64,000 bases of DNA, taken from assembly GCA_900317325.1 (NCBI GenBank), contig ONGE01000012.1:1-64000 (forward strand). Direction: 5' to 3'. The DNA comes from an uncultured Prevotellaceae bacterium (GTDB lineage Bacteria; Bacteroidota; Bacteroidia; Bacteroidales; Muribaculaceae). Under the pieces are notes generated by a model. That model worked only from the letters and a program-made list of their open reading frames with translations, made no database searches and was not told where the DNA came from. How positions within the stretch are numbered: the stretch's first letter is position 1; each line of letters opens with the position of its first letter. Shown in pieces: positions 53,715-62,211 of this stretch. The translations under genes and the position numbers were made by a program.

Positions 53715-54467
53715 ATGAAACGTGAGGAGTTTATGGTAGAAGTGTGTGCCAACGGTGTGGAGTCCTGCTTGGCTGCACAGGAAGGTGGGGCCGACCGCGT
53801 GGAACTGTGTGCCGGCATCCCCGAGGGCGGAACGACGCCCAGTTACGGTGAAATCAAGGTGGCTCGCCGTGTGCTCACGACGACTCGCCTGCATGTGATT
53901 ATCCGTCCCCGTGGCGGCGACTTCCTCTACAGCGACCTGGAAGTGGAGCGCATGGCGGCTGATATCGCTGTATGCCGTGAATTGGGCGTTGACGGAGTGG
54001 TGTTCGGCTGCCTGAATGCCGACGGCACCTTCGATATCGAGCGCAACCGTTATCTGATGGCGTGCAGCGAGGGGATGAGCGTGACCTGTCATCGGGCCTT
54101 TGACCGTGCTATCAACCCGGAACAGGCGCTGGAAACTGCCATCGACTTGGGATTTGACCGTATCCTCACCTCTGGGCAGCAGCCTAAGGCCATTCAGGGA
54201 GCCGAATTGCTCGCAAAACTCAACCGCCAGGCTGCCGGTCGCATTATCTTGATGGCTGGCAGCGGTGTCACCGAGCAGAACATCCGTGAGCTGTATAAAG
54301 CTACGGGTCTGCACGAGTTCCATTTCTCGGGACGTGAACCCCGTCCCAGCGCCATGCAATATGTTAATCCCAACCTCTACATGGGTCGCCCTGGAGCCAA
54401 CGAGGCCGCCATTGACTACACCACGGCGCGCCGTGTGAAGGACACCATCGCCCAGCTCCTTGACTGA
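53715..54467 (+). CDS. cutC: CutC family protein
   Basis: A 250-residue TIM-barrel protein of the CutC family, named for copper tolerance in E. coli, although a copper role is disputed in other bacteria. Hallmarks: EVCANGVESCLAAQEGGADR, VELCAGIPEGGTTPSYG, VIIRPRGGDFLYSD and VTCHRAFD. Its two Cys of the first block may bind metal. Not obviously linked to its neighbours. An ATG in frame at 53733 is less likely, since the first is preceded by normal leader sequence. Confidence 0.94.
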   Translation: MKREEFMVEVCANGVESCLAAQEGGADRVELCAGIPEGGTTPSYGEIKVARRVLTTTRLHVIIRPRGGDFLYSDLEVERMAADIAVCRELGVDGVVFGCLNADGTFDIERNRYLMACSEGMSVTCHRAFDRAINPEQALETAIDLGFDRILTSGQQPKAIQGAELLAKLNRQAAGRIILMAGSGVTEQNIRELYKATGLHEFHFSGREPRPSAMQYVNPNLYMGRPGANEAAIDYTTARRVKDTIAQLLD

Positions 54468-54503
54468 CCGTTTCCTGGCCCCGTCGGCACATATGCCGAA
54501 AAG

Positions 54504-54574
54504 AAAACAATAAGTGCAACAAATACTATGCTATCCATCGTGCAGCATTTGTATTTGTTGTACTCATTGTTTCC
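54504..54574. repeat. Long AT-rich intergenic hairpin, copy 2
   Basis: The left arm AAAACAATAAGTGCAACAAA (54504 on, to 54526) is answered at 54551-54574 with two G-U type differences; loop of 24 bases. Its arms match those of the hairpin at 14829-14901 at most positions (AAAAC-ATAAGT-CAA-AAA). Confidence 0.78.
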
Positions 54575-54635
54575 CCTTTTCTGGTGCATTGTGCGGCATT
54601 AAATTTTCATTATTATTGGTTTTTGTGTAGTTTTT

Positions 54636-54667
54636 TTGCGATTGTTGATGCTTTATCTTACCTTTGT
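54636..54667 (+). promoter_or_regulatory. Promoter of the C10 peptidase gene
   Basis: TTTG at 54636-54639, a 20 bp spacer and TACCTTTG at 54660-54667. Leader of about 35 bases. Confidence 0.75.
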
Positions 54668-54707
54668 CGGTCTTTACAATCACATTAGCATTTATTAGGA
54701 CCATAAT

Positions 54708-57269
54708 ATGAAACGAATACTTTTCTTATTAGCCATCACGATGGCAACGGTTGGCGGCCTTCGTGCAGCCCAAATCAGTGAGACGGATGCCCGTCAAGTT
54801 GCCGACAATTTTTTTGCGGCTAAGTCTTTGCGGCTGAATGCAGTGGCTGGCCCATCGATGACACGCCTTGCCTATACGGCCGAGCAGGGTCGTTTTTATG
54901 TCTATGACCGCGGCCGTAACAACGGGTTTGTGGTAGTTGCCGGTGATGACCGTTTGCCGCAGGTGCTGGGCTACGGTGAGTCGGGTGATTTCAATGCGGC
55001 GGTCGTTCCTCCTGCCATGCGCTACTGGATGGACGAGATGAACAGGCAGATCGCTTACTTGCAGTCGCATAGCAATGTGGCGGCACATGTGCCCGCAAAG
55101 CGTGCCAATGTCGTCAATCCGCTCATGTCAACGTTTTGGGACCAGGGTACTCCCTTCAATGACCTGTGTCCCACCTATCTCGATGGCAATGGCGACCCCA
55201 AGCGTGCCGTGACAGGATGTGTGGCAACCGCGTTTGCCCAGGTGATGAACTATTACAAGTGGCCCGATGTGGGAACAGGCAGCCACTCCTATACTTGCAA
55301 CGTGAACGATAACACACCCACACAGTTGAGTGCCGACTTCAGCCAGTCGGTCTATCGTTGGGACTTGATGCTCGACCGATATGACAACAACAGCAGCCCC
55401 GAGTCGTGTGAGGCTGTCGCCAAGCTGATGTCGGATGTGGGCATTTCGATGGATATGGGTTACGGCAGCAGCAGCGGCGCTTCGGAGAGGTACGCCATGG
55501 AGTCGATGCGCCGTTATTTCAAGTACAACAACAATTGCTATTTGATGAACCGCGATTATTTTGGTGCCGATGAGTGGGACCAGATCCTTGTGGATGAAAT
55601 CAGTGCCCGCAGGCCTATCGTCTATTGCGGATACAGCACTTCGGCCACCGAGACCAGCGGCCACGCCTTTGTACTTGATGGGTTTGATGCCGACGGCTAT
55701 TTCCATGTCAACTGGGGTTGGGGCGGCAGTTCCGACGGCTATTTCCTCGTTTCGGTTCTCGCGCCCGGTTCAGGCATGGATTTCAAGCACATGCAAGACG
55801 GTATCTTCGGCCTCGTGCCCAACTACCGTGCCAATGAGGTCGAGCGTGTTATGTATGTTCACAGCCAGCTGGTACCCAAGGTGACATCGGCAGCGATGGG
55901 CTCAAGAATTGAGTTTGATATAGACAACTTCTCGGTCGATGGCAACAAGCTGGACACAGCCGGTTACTATCAATCGGGCAACTATGTCACTTACTATGCC
56001 GAGATTCCGTTATCGCTGGCGATATATGACAGTGAAGGGGTTGAACGCCATAGCATGAATTTCATCTACACCCATGAATTTGATTCGTGGGCATCGGGAC
56101 AGAACCTGTACTATAACTTGCCGTCATCGCTCGAGGATGGCGAGTACAAGTTCAAGTTGTCTTATTCCGACGATGGCGGTGTGACCTACGACAAACCCGT
56201 GCTGGATTTCAGCGGCAAGGAACTGTATGTCAAGATGATTGTGCGCGACAATACGGCTTATTTGTCGGACTGTTTCCTGTCTAACACTTATACTGTGGAT
56301 GAACTGGTTGTGCATGGTGACGTCATGGTCAACCAGACCATCGATGTCGATGTGAATATGTCTTACAGAACCTGGTGGTCAACCCAGCAGGGCCCTCTGG
56401 GCAATGTCTATCTGTCGATAGTGAAGGATGGCGAAGAGGTGTCACACAGCCAGTTGTATGAAGTGCAGATGCGCAGCAATCAGCCCACGACCTATCCGAT
56501 GCAGATTACAGCACCTGCCGAATGGGGACGCTATGAATTGATGCTGAATGATGAGAGCGGTAACCACATGATGTCAGCCGGAGACTGGTATCAGAGCGGT
56601 GAAGTCGTCGTGTCTCGCCTGTTTGTGGTGCCTGTTTGCGAAATCCTTGTCGAGGACTTTGAGTCCATGACAGCCAACAGCAGCACCAGCGACAAGAATG
56701 TACAGGGTAACTTCACCACTTGGAACTTTTCCAAGAGTGGCGTGCGCGCTCCGGGCGAGGGTCGCTGCAACGGCAACAATTCAGTGATGTTGAAAAAGGC
56801 CAGCACACTGTACACTGCCGAGTCTCTGAGCCACGGCTTTATCATGGCTCGTGCAACCTTCTTCAACCAATCCTCCACGCTGGCCAAGTACACGCTGGAG
56901 TATTCACTTGACGATGGTGCCACGTGGCAAAAGGCCAACACCGTCGAGGATGCCAATGCTGCCGAAGTGCCCGAGAAGAGCGAGGTCAACGCTTTGTGGT
57001 TGCTTAATCTGTCGGCCAACAAACCTGCCAAATTCCGCATTGCCATGGTTGCCGGTGGAACAGGTTCGACCTATGTCGATGACGTGACGCTGTATTATGT
57101 CGATAATGTGGGTGACGTGAACTATGACGGCGAAATCAACATTGCCGATGTCAACACCATCCTGGATGTGATTCTTGCAGGCGCTGATTTGTCTGCTGCC
57201 GATGTGAACGGTGACGGTGAAGTGAACATCGCCGACGTCAACGCACTCATCGACTTCATACTCAAATAA
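54708..57269 (+). CDS. C10 (streptopain-type) cysteine peptidase with dockerin-like tail
   Basis: An 853-residue secreted peptidase. Signal peptide about 1-20; an inhibitory pro-domain (Spi-like, about 22-120, ARQVADNFFAAKSL and FVVVAGDDRLPQVLGYGES); the C10 domain with nucleophile Cys171 (VTGCVATAFAQVMNYYKWP) and His319 (GHAFVLDGFDADGYFHVNWG, WGWGG). Then Ig-like beta domains to about 660, a jelly-roll-like segment (about 660-795) and a double dockerin-type module (802-853; DVNYDGEINIAD, DVNGDGEVNIAD). The latency domain suggests activation after secretion. A second C10 gene starts at 63066. Confidence 0.92.
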   Translation: MKRILFLLAITMATVGGLRAAQISETDARQVADNFFAAKSLRLNAVAGPSMTRLAYTAEQGRFYVYDRGRNNGFVVVAGDDRLPQVLGYGESGDFNAAVVPPAMRYWMDEMNRQIAYLQSHSNVAAHVPAKRANVVNPLMSTFWDQGTPFNDLCPTYLDGNGDPKRAVTGCVATAFAQVMNYYKWPDVGTGSHSYTCNVNDNTPTQLSADFSQSVYRWDLMLDRYDNNSSPESCEAVAKLMSDVGISMDMGYGSSSGASERYAMESMRRYFKYNNNCYLMNRDYFGADEWDQILVDEISARRPIVYCGYSTSATETSGHAFVLDGFDADGYFHVNWGWGGSSDGYFLVSVLAPGSGMDFKHMQDGIFGLVPNYRANEVERVMYVHSQLVPKVTSAAMGSRIEFDIDNFSVDGNKLDTAGYYQSGNYVTYYAEIPLSLAIYDSEGVERHSMNFIYTHEFDSWASGQNLYYNLPSSLEDGEYKFKLSYSDDGGVTYDKPVLDFSGKELYVKMIVRDNTAYLSDCFLSNTYTVDELVVHGDVMVNQTIDVDVNMSYRTWWSTQQGPLGNVYLSIVKDGEEVSHSQLYEVQMRSNQPTTYPMQITAPAEWGRYELMLNDESGNHMMSAGDWYQSGEVVVSRLFVVPVCEILVEDFESMTANSSTSDKNVQGNFTTWNFSKSGVRAPGEGRCNGNNSVMLKKASTLYTAESLSHGFIMARATFFNQSSTLAKYTLEYSLDDGATWQKANTVEDANAAEVPEKSEVNALWLLNLSANKPAKFRIAMVAGGTGSTYVDDVTLYYVDNVGDVNYDGEINIADVNTILDVILAGADLSAADVNGDGEVNIADVNALIDFILK

Positions 57270-57321
57270 GACAAGGGGAAGCCAAGAAAAAATGAGCGTG
57301 GCAGGGAGGTGTCTCTCCTTG

Positions 57322-58218
57322 TCACGCTTTCAGCATGTCGAGGGCGGTGGGGATGGCCTCGTCGGGGGTGACCCAGGTGATGTCGGGGTCGCGACGGTAC
57401 CAGGTGAGCTGCTTTTTGGCATAGACGCGCGTGTTTTTCTTCATGCGTTCGATGGCGGTGTGGCGGTCCATCGTGCCGTCAAAGATGGCGAACATCTCCT
57501 TCATGCCCACGGTGTTGAGCGAGTTGAGGTGGCGCAGGTGATAGACCGAACGGGCCTCCTGTTCCAGCCCGGCCTCGATCATGCGGTCCACGCGGCGGTT
57601 GATGCGGGCAAACAGCTGCTCACGTTCGATGTTGAGGGCCAGCTTGATGATATTGAAATCGCGTTGTTTGGCGGTGCCGGTGCGCAGGGTGGAGTAGGGC
57701 ACGCCCGCTTGACGGCAGATTTCCACACCGTGGCACACGCGGCTGGTGTTCTTGCGGTCGATTGTCGCGGCATATTGCGGGTCTAATTGCTCCAATTCCT
57801 CCATGAGGCTTTCCAGCCCTTCGTCATGAAGCTTTTGTTTGACCGCTGCACGCACCTCGGGCGAGATGTCGGGCAACTGGTCAATGCCGCGGCACACGGC
57901 ATCGACATAGAGCATCGAGCCTCCGCACATCACGGCATAGTCGCCTTGCTGCCACAGCGCGGGCAGCAGGGCCAGCACGTCGGTCTCGAACTGAGCGGCG
58001 CTGTAGCTCTCCTCTAGGTCCTTGAAAGCCACGAAATGATGACGGGCGGCAGCCAGCTCATCGGGCGTGGGGGCCGCAGTGCAGATGGGGATGCCACGAT
58101 AAATCTGGCGGGAATCGGCGTTGATGATGTCGCAATGCAGTCGCTGCGCCAGCGTGATGGCTGCCGCGGTCTTGCCCACACCCGTGGGCCCCGTGATGAC
58201 AATCAACGTCTTGTCCAT
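57322..58218 (-). CDS. miaA: tRNA dimethylallyltransferase
   Basis: Adds the isoprenoid group to A37 of tRNAs that read UNN codons. 298 residues; P-loop GPTGVGKT (10-17), DSRQIYRGIPICTAAP, and the C-terminal KNTRVYAKKQLTWYRRDP block. Its start lies 1 base beyond the stop of the AI-2E family gene, so they share a transcript. Confidence 0.96.
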   Translation of the reverse strand: MDKTLIVITGPTGVGKTAAAITLAQRLHCDIINADSRQIYRGIPICTAAPTPDELAAARHHFVAFKDLEESYSAAQFETDVLALLPALWQQGDYAVMCGGSMLYVDAVCRGIDQLPDISPEVRAAVKQKLHDEGLESLMEELEQLDPQYAATIDRKNTSRVCHGVEICRQAGVPYSTLRTGTAKQRDFNIIKLALNIEREQLFARINRRVDRMIEAGLEQEARSVYHLRHLNSLNTVGMKEMFAIFDGTMDRHTAIERMKKNTRVYAKKQLTWYRRDPDITWVTPDEAIPTALDMLKA

Positions 58219-58219
58219 C

Positions 58220-59431
58220 TCAGGTATCTGATTCCTGATTGTCTTTCTTGTCCCCGTTGCGGTACATGTTGAGGAACGACGAGGTCAAGGCCAGGGGCGC
58301 CTTGTGGTCTTGTATCTCCTTTTTCTTGGTTTTGTGAAGCGGGTTGGGCTGATGCAGCACAAACTCACAATAGTATGAGATGATGAGTGTCGTGAGCGGT
58401 AGTCCGATGATCAGTCCGATGAAGCCCAAGACATAGACCCACAACGACAATGACAAGAAGATGATGGCTGGATTCAAGCCCATCTGGTTCTTCATGATGA
58501 TGGGAATGAGCACCATGTCTTGAATGATCTGGCAGATGATATAGGCCGCAATGACCCAGGCGAACATCACCCAGAAGCTCGCTCCTGTTGCGGCAGTTGC
58601 CACCAGACACAGGAATGCGGCAATGGGGATGGAGATGAGTTGCAGATAGGGCACCATATTCAGTATGCCAACAAACAGACCGAAGGCTATCGCCATGGGC
58701 AAACCGATGATGTAGAACTCGATGGCGAAGATTACGCCCACGAAGAACGATACCGCCGCCTGTCCGCGAAAGTAGCGGCTCATGGTGTCGGCCACGTCAC
58801 CGAAGATGCGCAATGCCATGCGGCGATAACGGGCCGGGATGGCACCCTTGAATGCGTGCGACAACTTATTGAAATCCAGCAGGATGAAGAACATGTACAA
58901 CAGCACGATAAACCATGACACGATGCTGAAGATGACACTCATGGTGCCACCCACCACCGACCATGCCCCCGATGCCGCCTTGTTGATGATTTCCATCCAC
59001 TGCTGCTTGGAGAAGATCTCGTTGATCTTGTTAAGGTCGATGTAGCGCTGGATGAACTCGTTGATTTCGGAGGGGACATAAGGGATGCGCAGCGATGATT
59101 TGGCATAGGCCGCCAGCTGCTTGGACATCACACCGAACTCGTCGATCAAGTAGGGGATGACGAGCCAGCACAGGCCGACGATGACCGCGATGACGATGAT
59201 GAGCGCCAGCACCACGGCAATGCCGCGGGCCTTGATGCGGGCTTTGCGTTGCAGCCACTCGACCAGTGGTTCGATGATATAGGCCAGGATGAAACCCACG
59301 ACAAACGGCATCAACACGGGGCTCAGATAGTTGACGAGCCACACGCCTATCGCCACGCTGATGATGGTGAGCACGAGTCTCACCACTCGATCGAAGTCAT
59401 ATTTCTTTTGTTGTTGTACTGTCTGTGACAT
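58220..59431 (-). CDS. AI-2E family transporter
   Basis: A 403-residue inner-membrane protein with about eight helices in the AI-2E (formerly DUF20) family layout: paired N-terminal helices, a periplasmic loop, then a bundle with FVGILNMVPYLQLISIPIAAF and PIIMKNQMGLNPAIIFLSL. Members export varied small molecules or Na+ in exchange for H+; the AI-2 role does not hold for all. A heptamer array lies directly upstream of its start. Confidence 0.93.
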   Translation of the reverse strand: MSQTVQQQKKYDFDRVVRLVLTIISVAIGVWLVNYLSPVLMPFVVGFILAYIIEPLVEWLQRKARIKARGIAVVLALIIVIAVIVGLCWLVIPYLIDEFGVMSKQLAAYAKSSLRIPYVPSEINEFIQRYIDLNKINEIFSKQQWMEIINKAASGAWSVVGGTMSVIFSIVSWFIVLLYMFFILLDFNKLSHAFKGAIPARYRRMALRIFGDVADTMSRYFRGQAAVSFFVGVIFAIEFYIIGLPMAIAFGLFVGILNMVPYLQLISIPIAAFLCLVATAATGASFWVMFAWVIAAYIICQIIQDMVLIPIIMKNQMGLNPAIIFLSLSLWVYVLGFIGLIIGLPLTTLIISYYCEFVLHQPNPLHKTKKKEIQDHKAPLALTSSFLNMYRNGDKKDNQESDT

Positions 59432-59453
59432 ATTTTTTTTCGTTAGTTTCTGG

Positions 59454-59530
59454 TCCTTAGTCTTTAGTCCTTAGTCTTTAGTCCTTAGTCTTTAGTCCTT
59501 AGTCCTTAGTCCTTAGTCCTTAGTCCTTAG
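59454..59530. repeat. Tandem heptamer array (TCCTTAG / TCTTTAG), 11 units
   Basis: Eleven uninterrupted 7-base units: TCCTTAG and TCTTTAG alternate for the first seven, then four further TCCTTAG. The array lies between the stop of xth (59536) and the start of the AI-2E family gene (59431), within the presumed leader of the latter. The 7-base unit could change the spacing there by slippage. Confidence 0.92.
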
Positions 59531-59535
59531 TTATT

Positions 59536-60297
59536 TCATTCCTGAAAGTTGATGTCCACCTCGACAGGACAATGGTCGCTGCCGTAGATGCCGGTGTGGA
59601 TCTTGGCGTCGGTGAGCTGTCCTTGCAGGCGGTCGCTCACCAGGAAGTAGTCGATGCGCCAGCCTGCGTTCTTCTCGCGGGCCTTGAAGCGGTAGCTCCA
59701 CCACGAGTACACGTCGGCTACATCGGGGTTGAAAAATCGCCAGGTGTCGGTGAAGCCTGATCCCAGCAATACGGTCATTTTCTCGCGCTCCTCGTCGGTA
59801 AAACCGGCATTCTTGCGGTTGGTCTTGGGATTCTTGAGGTCGATTTCCTGATGCGCCACGTTGAGGTCGCCGCACACGATGACGGGCTTCTTTTTGTCCA
59901 GTTCCAGCAGGAAGGCGCGGAAAGCGTCTTCCCAGGTCATGCGGTAGTCCAGGCGACGCAGGCCGTCCTGACTGTTGGGCGTGTAGCAGGTCACGAGATA
60001 GAAATCGGGCATCTCCAGGGTGATGACGCGGCCCTCATGGTCGTGTTCCTCGATACCGATGCCGTAGGTCACGCTCAGCGGCTCGTGGCGGCTGTAGATG
60101 GCGGTGCCTGAGTAGCCTTTCTTTTCGGCATAGTTCCAGTAGGAACGATAACCTTCAAATTCCAAGTCCAGTTGCCCCTCTTGCATCTTGGTCTCCTGCA
60201 GGCAGAAGAAGTCGGCATCCAGTTCCTTGAAGATGTCGCCGAACCCTTTACCCACCACGGCCCTCAAGCCGTTCACATTCCATGAGATAAACTTCAT
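59536..60297 (-). CDS. xth: Exodeoxyribonuclease III
   Basis: AP endonuclease and 3'-exonuclease of base excision repair. 253 residues: [13 protein letters not shown] (metal site Asn), [13 protein letters not shown] (Glu), [24 protein letters not shown] (catalytic Asp/Asn) and the end [12 protein letters not shown] (catalytic His). All residues of the exonuclease III family are present. Sits at the head of a minus-strand run to miaA. Confidence 0.96.
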   Translation of the reverse strand: MKFISWNVNGLRAVVGKGFGDIFKELDADFFCLQETKMQEGQLDLEFEGYRSYWNYAEKKGYSGTAIYSRHEPLSVTYGIGIEEHDHEGRVITLEMPDFYLVTCYTPNSQDGLRRLDYRMTWEDAFRAFLLELDKKKPVIVCGDLNVAHQEIDLKNPKTNRKNAGFTDEEREKMTVLLGSGFTDTWRFFNPDVADVYSWWSYRFKAREKNAGWRIDYFLVSDRLQGQLTDAKIHTGIYGSDHCPVEVDINFQE

Positions 60298-60308
60298 AGC
60301 GAGATGTT

Positions 60309-60488
60309 TTATGTTCTGAATTGTCGTGTCACGGGATCATAGGAAATACCGGCCCGACCCAGTTCACTTTGCAGTGAAATCTTGTTGATGCCGGCACTCA
60401 TGCAGAAGTTCTCCAAGTCCATGTCGTTGGCTTTGAGCATCATGTTCACTTGCTGTGATTTCATGAAGGGATCGTCAGATAATTTCAT
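60309..60488 (-). CDS. Small DUF4250 family protein
   Basis: A 59-residue protein ([20 protein letters not shown] at the N-terminus), one small helical unit of the DUF4250 family as I recall it; role unknown. The start is ATG at 60488; upstream codons overlap the divergent promoter region. A -7 box TATATTTG on the minus strand at 60529-60522 lies about 34 bases before it. It precedes xth by 11 bases. Confidence 0.8.
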   Translation of the reverse strand: MKLSDDPFMKSQQVNMMLKANDMDLENFCMSAGINKISLQSELGRAGISYDPVTRQFRT

Positions 60489-60572
60489 AATGATGTGTCG
60501 TGAGCGTTGTTTATTAGGTTGCAAATATAGTGCAATTATCGGGTCAAATGGCCACAATGGTTGAAAAAATTG

Positions 60573-60580
60573 TAATTTTG
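60573..60580 (+). promoter_or_regulatory. -7 box of the RluA-type gene, possibly leaderless
   Basis: TAATTTTG at 60573-60580 ends five bases before ATG 60586. The start of transcription would fall on or next to the start codon. No -33 TTTG at the usual distance. Confidence 0.45.
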
Positions 60581-60585
60581 TGGCA

Positions 60586-62211
60586 ATGAATGGCAAGTTC
60601 CATCTGCTCGACGTTGATGTGGCGACTACCCAGTTGCCGCAGCAGTTCACATGCCCCTTCTGCTATGAGCCGCACGGGTTGGCACTCATGGCGGTAGAGC
60701 AGGTGCAGCGCTATGTCGCCTCGCGTGACGATTGGGCCGATGAACTGGCGTCAGGCAAAATGCTTGGTGTGCTCGTTGTGAGCGACACCGAGGGGCGATT
60801 GGGCTATCTCGCCGCCTTTTCGGGTAACTTGGCCGGCAGCGTGCGCCACGACTTCTTCGTGCCCCCAGTCTATGACCTGCTGGACCCGCAAGGCGAGTTC
60901 AAGCAGGGCGAGGCTCAGATTACCGCCATCAACCACGAGGTGGAACGGCTGGAGCACGATTCCCGGTTGGCTTCATTGCACAGGCGCGAAGCGGCGGTGA
61001 AGCAGAAGATGTGCGATGAAATCAACGAGTTCAAGTCACTGATGCAGCAACACAAGCATCAGCGTGACGAGTGTCGAGCCCACCCTGACCTCACTCCCGA
61101 GGAGCAGGAAGCGCTCTTGAACCAGAGCCGCTTTGAGAAGGCCGAGTTGAAACGCATTCGCCAGCGTTTTGAGGCCGAATTGCAGCAAGTCACCGATGAA
61201 ATCGACCTTCACCGTCAACAAATCAACACACTGAAAGCCCGCCGCAAAGCAATGAGCGAGGCCCTGCAGGAGCGCATTTTCAGGTTGTTTATCGTGAGCA
61301 ATGCCCGTGGCGAGCGCCGTGACCTGGTCGAGGTGTTCAAGCCGTTGGGGACCTTGCCGCCGTCGGGGGCCGGGGAATGCTGCGCGCCGCGGTTGCTCAA
61401 CTACGCCTTCAACAATGACTTGCATCCTGTGTGCATGGCCGAGTTCTGGTGGGGAGCGTCACCCGTGGGCGAGGTGCGGCATCACGGTCATTTCTATCCC
61501 GCTTGCCGCAGCAAGTGCAAGCCCATCCTTGAGTTTATGCTGCAAGGGCTTGACGTGGAAGAAAACCGTTTAGGCATTGCCCTGGATGACAGCGCACTGG
61601 ATATCGTCTATGATGACCGATGGCTCACGGTTGTCAACAAGCCCTCGGGAATGTTGACCGTTCCTGGCAAACTGTTGGAGGACAGCTTGTTGACGCGTTA
61701 TCAAGATGCCCACCCCGAGGCCGCAGGCCCCATTGTGGTGCACCGCTTGGATCAAGAGACATCGGGACTTGTCGTGTTTGCCAAGGACAAGGAAACCCAC
61801 AAGGCACTGCAGCAGCAATTCGAGGCCCACACCATCAAGAAACGCTACATCGCCCTGCTCGACGGCCTCGTGCCCCAGGATGAGGGCATCATCGACTTGC
61901 CCCTCAGACCCGACGTTGATGACCGGCCCCGTCAGTGCGTGGACTATGACCAAGGCAAGCGTGCTGTGACCCGTTACTGGGTGCTGGAGCGCAAGAACGG
62001 CCTGTCGCGCGTAGCATTTGAACCATTCACGGGCCGCACTCATCAGTTGCGTGTACATGCCTCGCACATCAAGGGGCTGAATTGCCCCATCGTGGGCGAC
62101 CGTCTTTACGGCAAGGCCAGCCATCGCCTGATGCTGCATGCCCAGTCCATCACTTTTATTCACCCTGCTACAGGTGAAAATATGACACTAGAATGCAGCC
62201 CAGAATTCTAA
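60586..62211 (+). CDS. RluA family pseudouridine synthase with long N-terminal extension
   Basis: A 541-residue protein. The C-terminal 220 residues are the RluA catalytic domain: VVNKPSGMLTVPGK, VVHRLDQETSGLVVFAKD with the catalytic Asp, KRYIALLDG and GRTHQLRVH. The first 320 residues are an extra module with FTCPFCYEPHG (Cys pair), a strand block around GKMLGVLVVSDTEGRLGYL and a charged coiled coil (about 110-230). Similar fusions occur in other Bacteroidetes as I recall. The substrate is RNA (rRNA or tRNA), the site unknown. The start is ATG 60586; a GTG at 60580 overlaps the -7 box. Confidence 0.9.
   Translation: MNGKFHLLDVDVATTQLPQQFTCPFCYEPHGLALMAVEQVQRYVASRDDWADELASGKMLGVLVVSDTEGRLGYLAAFSGNLAGSVRHDFFVPPVYDLLDPQGEFKQGEAQITAINHEVERLEHDSRLASLHRREAAVKQKMCDEINEFKSLMQQHKHQRDECRAHPDLTPEEQEALLNQSRFEKAELKRIRQRFEAELQQVTDEIDLHRQQINTLKARRKAMSEALQERIFRLFIVSNARGERRDLVEVFKPLGTLPPSGAGECCAPRLLNYAFNNDLHPVCMAEFWWGASPVGEVRHHGHFYPACRSKCKPILEFMLQGLDVEENRLGIALDDSALDIVYDDRWLTVVNKPSGMLTVPGKLLEDSLLTRYQDAHPEAAGPIVVHRLDQETSGLVVFAKDKETHKALQQQFEAHTIKKRYIALLDGLVPQDEGIIDLPLRPDVDDRPRQCVDYDQGKRAVTRYWVLERKNGLSRVAFEPFTGRTHQLRVHASHIKGLNCPIVGDRLYGKASHRLMLHAQSITFIHPATGENMTLECSPEF

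Noticed and set aside
46225..57266. A clostridial cellulosome acquired by transfer
   Set aside because: No cohesin, scaffoldin or cellulose-binding domain is visible, and codon use of the genes matches the rest of the window.
59454..59530. CRISPR array
   Set aside because: Units are 7 bases, contiguous and without spacers; no cas gene nearby.
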